64,000 bases of DNA from Lineus longissimus (lineage: Eukaryota; Nemertea; Pilidiophora; Heteronemertea; Lineidae). Shown piece by piece: positions 57,498-64,000 of the stretch. Both the position numbers and the translations under genes were made by a program. Position 1 is the first letter of the stretch. Every line of letters begins with the position of its first letter. Location of the stretch: contig NC_088322.1 of assembly GCF_910592395.1 (NCBI RefSeq), positions 5,701,431 to 5,765,430 of the forward strand. The letters run 5' to 3'. The notes under the pieces were generated by a model. The model ran no database searches. It had not been told where the DNA came from and saw nothing but the letters and a program-made list of their open reading frames with translations.

Positions 57498-57527
57498 GCC
57501 TAGTCTCTCTTAAAGCACAGTCAACAG
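57464..57527. repeat. perfect 26-bp-arm hairpin
   Basis: CTGTTGACTGTGCTTTAAGA and the rest of the 26-base arm (57464-57489) recur exactly inverted at 57502-57527, with a 12-base loop containing GGCGCC. No array or transposon ends are attached. Confidence 0.9.
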
Positions 57528-57529
57528 AC

Positions 57530-59915
57530 ACCAACCCCCTCAGACTCAGAAACCACCAACGCCCAACCCTTCCTGCTACCTTATTACTTCCGGGTTGGGA
57601 ACACAGTGGACAACGGTACCTCATTAACGTGACCGTATTTACCATTAACAATGTTTCCGCGTTAAAATTTTTGAGACTTTTCATGTATGGTGGATAATAT
57701 GTCCGTGAACAGAATCTGATGAACATTGATAATTCGGCATTTTCGATACCCGTTTTAAAAGCTTGAATATTACAGTGTCCATAGTACATTACGGACCTCT
57801 TTAGTAATCGGAGGAATCGTCAGGCCTTCGGCTTCTCTTATGTTGGTAATAGTTGTCAAACATGTCTTCGATTCATGAGATAATTAGGTACAAATCTCTA
57901 TACATGTGCATGCAAAGAGTACGGCCATTAACAACGGCTCGGTGCACTCCATTAATAACCGACCACAACGAAAGCGTATCTCCTACTTGGCAACAAAAAT
58001 AGAAAATAGAAAATCCGTTAATGTTATTTCTCCCTGAAATGTACAATAGATGGTCGTTTCCGGTATCATGTTGCATTCCGAGAAATGAGAACGAATCTGT
58101 CGTGGTTGGAATGGCGATTATGATTCAATGTATATTTCATGTTGATGTCCGTGAGGGAAAAGCATGTTATCTCAAAGAAGGTATCAACATGAAAACACCC
58201 AAGATAGACTTAGTTCTTGCTGTACTATGAGGCTGGCGATATTTTGTGATATTTTTCTCGAAACAAAAAAGGTACCGTTCACCTTACGGTTCGATAATAT
58301 AATGAACACAATGACGTATTGCGCAATTGCATTGTAATAACAATGCTCATTTAGACAATAACATTTGAGAGAGAGACCAATTGTTAAACAGAAGATGTGT
58401 TTCTTTACAATTCTTAAAGGATCTGAAAACATGGGTTTTAATGTTCTGAATTATACCCCCGATGAGTTAACTGGATCACTTTTATAATTTGTTTCATAAT
58501 GAGGATTAGCCTGGACAAATAGCTAAGTGGGAATCGCTGTGAAGGATTAGCCAGAAGCAAGAGCTCGTTTACTAGCGGAACAAGCTCTCATTGTATCGTT
58601 GGTAGAGCGTGATCACTTCTTAAATAGCATTGACTGAAGATGATACTGATGGATTGGATGCTGGACAACGCGGGAGGAGGCAGATAATAGCCTCGCTGTA
58701 TCTGGACACGGTTGTCTGTATCGGACAACCCTTAAAGGGTGGTTGGCGTATTACTTCAGTAATAATCTTCTCCTCTGCCATTAATTTTTTTTCTAAAAGA
58801 TTTCGACCAATATTCTTTCAGCTCTTAGTCAGTAATGCATCGATCCGCACAAAACCTATCTCTGCGAGGAGGCTTTCTTCGGGTCCAGTCGGGACTAAAA
58901 TCGAAATCGAGTGATAATTCAGTCAGTTTTGAATTTTTCCACTTTTGTGATATCTAATGATGGGAACTTCAACTGTAGAATGGAAGATGACTGCACAACC
59001 GACGGCTTGGCAATAATGCCCTTAATGGTGTCATTGGTCCTGTAGAAGCTCAATTCGATTTGAATTTCCCAGACTCCTTGTTTTCAGACGTTTAGCTCAA
59101 TGTTCTTAAGACAGGGGGGAGTAGATGTCGTTACCAGCACATGTCTTTGAGGAAACTGGATTCCTCTCGGAATTTAGTGCTTGTAACCACGTTTTCTCTT
59201 CATAACTAAGGTCTTTATATAGCATTAACTGAAAGATAATCTGTAGGGAGCTCTGGAGATTTGGTTGGGACAATCTGGTAAGATTGTAGTATGAAAAATA
59301 TATAAAATAAGGTGTTTTAATTCACCTCCATGAGATATCTTATCTTCTCCGCCCAAATGGCTTTCATTTGCATTGAAGTAGTACATAAAAGTATGACCCA
59401 AGGGTATAAACTGCAGAGATGTGCAGTGATGTCACATGTCTTACATTTTCCTCTTTAATGACCTGTCCTTATGCCATTGTTGGCTTTTCGTCGTCCAAAA
59501 TGTAAGAGTTTGTGTACCAGTAATGTTTTGTCATGTCGTTTGATTATTTTGTGTGATATTCGTGTGTTATGATCGAAATATCAGTATATGGTTTATTTCA
59601 GTAAATCTGCTATTAAGAGAGCTGAATTGATGCCCTGTCGTTGATCATTTTCCGGCCCTTACAGGTCCTTTAATCTTCCCCCGTGCAGCAATGGGGTGAA
59701 ATCGGTGTCCTTGCAGTTGGTAGTGAGCGTGTCTTTCTTCCAGCTAGCATAGTCAACCACTCCGACTAAATGAGCATACATGTACTGTGTGCATTAATCA
59801 CGGCCAGCGAGACATGTTTATATGCCTGGTATATGAACAAATGATCTATAATGATTAAAGGTGAACTGACAATTTCAACGTTTTGTAATTTGGTATCAAA
59901 ATAATATTAAACAAA
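57530..59915. other. no gene recognised
   Basis: No frame or repeat family is recognised in this stretch. Confidence 0.35.
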
Positions 59916-59918
59916 ACA

Positions 59919-60997
59919 TTGGCCATATGAATAAAAACTAGCATCACCTTGGAGGCAAATCCTTCATGTAGAGGTAGTATTTCCTAAAAGTAGAAGATTA
60001 TGCTTGTTTTCGTATGAATAATGTGGACCTTTCACTGCAGATGCTTTGCTCAAAATATTCAAGCAAATCTTTGAAGGTCAGTCCCGATGTCATGTTTCTT
60101 ATGAATAATGGTAGGTGCTGGTAATGTATTTCATCTTGTGGTTTTGGTATTGTTAGAAGGGGGTAAAGCATCCTGAACTTCAGGGCTTGTCACTTGGCAC
60201 CTATAAATGACCAAGTTTTCTTTAGTTATGTGTGTGGGAAAGGAGCACACGACTGACCCTGGTATTCGAGGATAGGGGAGTCAAGAGGTCTCCTGATGAA
60301 AAGATGTTGGCGAAAGTGTTCTGTCCTCGTTGACACACTCTCTCGCGTCATCATCATCCGACTCATCTGTCATCTAATTGGGAAAGTCCTGCACCCGTTT
60401 AATAATTTGCCGCGTTATACATCATAGAGCCTCTACTGCTAAGGGAGAGCCCCTTTGCAATTGTTTTGGAATGATTACTTTGATAGAAAAAGTTGTCCTC
60501 CACCTCGCCAGACCGAAACCTGAGTTCTCACAGATTATGAAGAAACCCTTAACATTTGGTATTCGGTGCTCAAAGACCCATCTCGAGTGTTCTCCGAATA
60601 AATTGTAGAATGCTATGACCTCCGCTACACGTGGCCTCATAAAATCGATGCAGGGGATAATATGTATCTACACGACATGGCTTTAATGGCAAATACAATT
60701 TTTGTGACCAAAACGCATAAAATCAGCCATTCTGAAGATGATAAACCTCTTACTTCAATTTTCTAGCCACCTCAGGAGCAACCTTAAAAAAATCGAAGCA
60801 TTTCCTGTCAAGTGAAAAGCATATGCTATGCGTTATTCATATGAAGACAAGCATTTCCTCCCTTTAGAAGCAAACTCTAGAGGCTAAAAAGCGTTTGCTT
60901 TGACTTGCAGCAAAGACTTAAATTTCAGTACAAGTACAAGCAAATGCTTCAAGATCGGTAGAGAAAGCAAATGCTAGTTTTTATTCAAATGGCCCAA
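59919..60997 (+). mobile_element. GGCCATATGAATAAAAAC TIR element, copy 2, uninterrupted
   Basis: The left end TTGGCCATATGAATAAAAAC and right end TTTTTATTCAAATGGCCCAA form TIRs of about 26 bp (continuing into CTAGCA) around a 1.08 kb body. It aligns with the two halves of copy 1 (40799-43543). At 60592-60608 it shows the intact, unoccupied site of the retrotransposon insertion seen in copy 1. It has no transposase frame. The target duplication is unclear. Confidence 0.8.
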
Positions 60998-60999
60998 TA

Positions 61000-61620
61000 A
61001 CAATTTTGATAACAATCTTAATTCGGAAAATCGATATATACAGCTGAATAGTGAAAAATATAATCTATGCTAAAATCAAATCCCAATAATCACTATCATT
61101 CCAAACTTCGAATAATTTATATTATTTTGTTTACATACGGTTGATAACCGTATCGGCTTTGCGACCAAATGAACCTCTAGCAGACGACGTAAGTTGTAAT
61201 CAATATATGATATAAAATATGGAAGATATGAATGAATTTTTGCCATATAGCCTGGGCTCTTGCTAGATATAATGACTGTGTGATACTGTGATATTATATA
61301 CTTATATGTCTTGTACTTGTAAATTTTATTCTCCCTTATGGGAGGTTAATAAATAAATAATAAATGATAATAATAATAATCGTTCCATTCGAAATTCTGC
61401 CCTTTTCTTTTTTTGTGATTTTCACGGATTTCAGCGATGACCGTACATGTTTAGCGAACCCTAGAGTACGGTTTAGCGACTTCACCAGGTACGGCTTAAC
61501 AAAGGATATCTGTACGTCGAAATGCAGTTTCCGATGTTTACTGCAGCATTCCATAGCACGATACCGGCATGGTGATCCCAGTTCTTTTCGTCTACCTGAA
61601 CATCCTACCCAGAATCGCCA
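61000..61620. other. no gene; short microsatellite
   Basis: An ATA/TAA-rich tract lies at about 61348-61380. No coding exon is recognised. Confidence 0.35.
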
Positions 61621-61805
61621 ATAAGGTTATATTTCATATCAAACAGAACAAAGAGGTAGGCAAAATAAATTTTGACTGATAGAATCTTACGTAATTTTTC
61701 AGCAAACAAGTTGTTCCCCGAGCAACGGTTCGTAATAAGGGTGAACCACTCGTGTGCGTTCAGTACGGATAGACGTCTATTTCAAAATGGACGCTAAAAC
61801 TGCCC

Positions 61806-61883
61806 AAGGCACTCAAACATTGCACCGGCGAGAACCTTTACAAGTGTGCGGTGTGCGACCAGACCGACAGGCATAAAGTGCAC
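61806..61883 (+). pseudogene. C2H2 zinc-finger linker fragment, plus strand
   Basis: Encodes KALKHCTGENLYKCAVCDQT, matching the H-x-TGE-x-x-Y-x-C-x2-C linker and start of a C2H2 finger. It is antisense to, and just downstream of, the finger exon on the minus strand. Copy A keeps the same TGENLYK in the same antisense position. Confidence 0.55.
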
Positions 61884-61971
61884 GCTGCGGGATGGTGTAT
61901 GAGACAGTGCTCGACGAGACCTTGCATTTTTGTCGACGTTTTCTCACAATAATTACAAAGAAACATTGCTT
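61850..61971 (-). pseudogene. C2H2 zinc-finger exon (copy B)
   Basis: Follows a TACTCTATTTCAG acceptor. It encodes FLCNYCEKTSTKM, then LVEHCLIHHP, a full C-x2-C-x12-H-x3-H finger. The frame continues through CTLCLSVWSHTAHL to a stop. With only one finger and no partner exon found, this is probably captured gene material rather than a working protein. Confidence 0.55.
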
Positions 61972-62529
61972 CTGAAATAGAGTAAAATGTTGGGCTAATT
62001 AAAGGAAATTCCTGGGCCACGAAGGTATCAAAGATCAACTACTGGTAGTAAGATTACATTTTAGATTGGGAAATATGACTGCCAGGGCCAAATTGCGAGT
62101 GAAATGCGATAAATAATTTATAATCATTGAATCATACAACCCGTACACTTTCAATGCGTTGCATTGCTAAGCCAGTGTATAGTAGTATCGCTAAACACTG
62201 TACATTTTCATGAAGTCAAGATATTTTGCGCTGTCTCTCAACAATGCGAATTGCATATCACTTGCCGCTACGTCAGTCTTTACTGTTTGCATTGTAGTAC
62301 AAAGACAGCTCTGCTAGAATGGCGCCAATTTTAGCGGCTTCGCCACAAAATGATGTCTTTGAAGATCATCCAATGTTCACCTTTCAACGTGAATATTAGC
62401 TCTGTTTCTCTTAGTTACATCCACATATGCATACTGATGTAAACTACAACGACCGATGATGCCTACATAATAAGTAGAACCGGACTCAACCATAGGAACT
62501 TATCGAAAACTGTGAAAATATGCGCTACC

Positions 62530-62782
62530 TGGAAAATCATGGCTAATCGGGAGTTCGTTGAACCGTCGCTAAGCCGATACAGTTATCGACCGAGATTCTA
62601 CACCGCTTATTTCAAGCTAATGCCGAATGAAAAATTGTTTTCTAGGTACTACATACGACATCAAATTAGTGGGGCTTGAAGGATTACGCAGGAAGACATT
62701 GTTTCTATTTATTGCCCATGATTACGAGGAGATTGAATATAAAAGTCACCATCGCCCTTCCAAAAATTCGGAGTAATAATGA
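62530..62782. other. no gene recognised
   Basis: Nothing recognised between the zinc-finger repeat and the MITE. Confidence 0.3.
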
Positions 62783-62791
62783 TTATATTTA

Positions 62792-63034
62792 GGCCGGGTC
62801 TATTTGGCAAGCCGCTCGCCGAACAGGCATCTTTTTTGTCCTGTTTGGAGAGCCGCTTGCCAAACAGCACTAAAAAGCCACCCAGTTCGGCCAGCCGGGC
62901 TTGCCAAACAGGTAAAAAGTCTACCCTTTTTGGCGAGCTGGAGACTTTACTTTAATATTAATGAGTTCGGCTCTCCATTCAGGACAAGAAAAAGTCGCTG
63001 TTCGGTAAGCCGGGCTTGCCAAATAGTCACTTCC
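62792..63034 (-). mobile_element. multi-hairpin MITE, copy 3
   Basis: A 243 bp element in reverse orientation to copies 1 and 2, with a perfect 9-bp target duplication TTATATTTA (62783-62791 and 63035-63043). It has inserted next to the AT-rich tail of a minus-strand SINE. Confidence 0.92.
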
Positions 63035-63043
63035 TTATATTTA

Positions 63044-63300
63044 ATAATAATTTAATGAGTTCTTATATAGCGCTTTGCACTGTAATATCTACTGTCTCGA
63101 TGCGCTTGTTCTTTTACCAAGCCATTCCAGAAACCTTTCTGGAGAACCAAGGGCAGCCACAATCTAGCGCACGCAGGGACATTTCAGGACATTTCATTTC
63201 AGTTGAGAGTTACAAAGCGGCCGGGTATCGAACCGTGTCCGTAGTGTGGAGGTATTCCCCGGCCTAGTAAACCACGAACCTCACTACGAGATCTCGTGAT
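63044..63300 (-). mobile_element. tRNA-derived SINE with CR1/L2-type tail
   Basis: On the minus strand the head shows an A-box-like GTGGTTTACTAGGCCGGGG and a B-box GGTTCGATACCC (about 63221-63275). A body follows, with TGAAATGTCC words, and then the tail AAAGCGCTATATAAGAACTC and ATTAAATTATTATTAA. The tail is the type recognised by L2/CR1 reverse transcriptases, like the element at 41425-43148. Confidence 0.65.
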
Positions 63301-64000
63301 ATGCGGGTGGTCGATCGCTCCGTTCACTGCCTCTGTTCAATGCTGTTCAATACCAAATGGGACACGGCATACGGAAAACTTAGTATTGGCATTGATCTCC
63401 AAGTCCAACATGGTAGGACTTCCCAATGGCGCGTCCTTTTGAAAATCGCAAACGCTTTTTGAAGGTAACGATTTTGCAGTTTAAAATTGGCGATACATGT
63501 ATTTCGTTTTTTTCAAAAAGTATTTTTTTATTCATTCATCGGGAAAAAAAGCCGTTTCCTTTATGCATTTAACTTCAGTTTGATGCCGCTGATACTTCTG
63601 ATGCCACATTGCGCATCCCTATGTACCTACAAGCGTCCAACACAAAGATACCGGGGTTTTTTTCATGATGACCGCCATGACACCGGCACAAAACCACGCT
63701 GTTTACATCAAGAAGACGTCAAAGCGTCATGAAGATGAAACATTTCCTTTGTTGAATTGGTGCGTGTGTGGGACAATAGAAACTATGCTGCGAAGTAATT
63801 ATTTCATTATTTACCCGTTAATAAGCGATATGCAGTATGAAGAACCCTTGACTCTTATGATTCTGTCATTTTAACTGTAATGCAGCTTTTGACAGAGGAG
63901 GACAAAGTATCCAAAAACTTGATAGCCGTAAAAACCTCTAAAAAAATCATTTTGAAGATGCAAGAAGTGTGATGACGAACGCAAAATTGAAAAATATTTG
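63301..64000. other. no gene recognised
   Basis: Frames at 63487-63874 encode nothing recognised. The window ends without a feature. Confidence 0.35.

Larger units (their letters stand above)
61625..62525 (-). repeat. dispersed repeat carrying a zinc-finger exon, copy B
   Basis: Inverted copy of 6285-7160, the better preserved of the two. It holds a C2H2 finger exon on the minus strand and a separate finger linker on the plus strand. Confidence 0.75.

Noticed and set aside
62804-63055. Plus-strand 83-residue frame (MASRSPNRHLFC...)
   Set aside because: It falls on MITE copy 3; the same frame in other copies is broken and reflects the hairpin repeats.

Overview
This is a 64 kb stretch of nuclear DNA from a eukaryote, most likely a marine invertebrate animal. 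It is AT-rich and has almost no long open frames. Recognisable coding matter is nearly all transposon-derived: BEL/Pao, CR1/L2-like non-LTR, Ty3/gypsy-type integrase and MULE-like sequence. tRNA-derived SINEs and many terminal-inverted-repeat (TIR) elements are also present. No conserved host gene is complete enough to fix the species. The foldback elements with 15-bp and 21-bp repeat arms recall the sea urchin TU elements, so an echinoderm or related deuterostome is a reasonable guess, but only an inference. I see no prokaryotic operons, CRISPR arrays or rRNA genes.

Layout. 3.4-7.5 kb: a multi-hairpin MITE, a foldback element with 15-bp repeat arms, a 1.1 kb TIR element holding a non-LTR tail, and a repeat carrying a C2H2 zinc-finger exon. 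7.5-15.5 kb: mostly unassigned, with SINE pieces. 15.5-16.1 kb: a second foldback with 21-bp units. 16.9-21.3 kb: a dispersed repeat with a small conserved frame, then a scattered plus-strand BEL/Pao remnant interrupted by other elements. 21.9-31 kb: sparse MITEs and dispersed repeats. 31.1-32.9 kb: a cluster of elements ending in ACGGTGGCT with different internal arrays, plus a perfect 29-bp-arm palindrome. 33-36.7 kb: one candidate host exon, a second copy of the 17 kb repeat, and an AT-rich inverted array. 37.3-37.9 kb: a reverse-transcriptase tail. 40.8-43.5 kb: a TIR element split by a CR1/L2-like retrotransposon; its uninterrupted sister copy lies at 59.9-61.0 kb. 44.3-45.4 kb: a possible two-exon gene made from integrase ends. 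47.7-48.2 kb: a MULE-like foldback with the first exon of a transposase. 52.2-54.3 kb: a decayed minus-strand BEL/Pao element with a MITE inside. 61.6-63.3 kb: a second zinc-finger repeat, a third MITE copy and a SINE.

How it fits together. Most of the window is nested insertions, and several can be ordered by target duplications or empty sites. The main theme is a set of foldback elements that share an architecture (inverted arms of short tandem repeats around a single-copy spacer) but use unrelated repeat units. In one pair the termini are shared while the internal arrays differ. A second theme is the probable link between a near-identical multi-hairpin MITE family with 9-bp target duplications and a MULE-like element with related ends.
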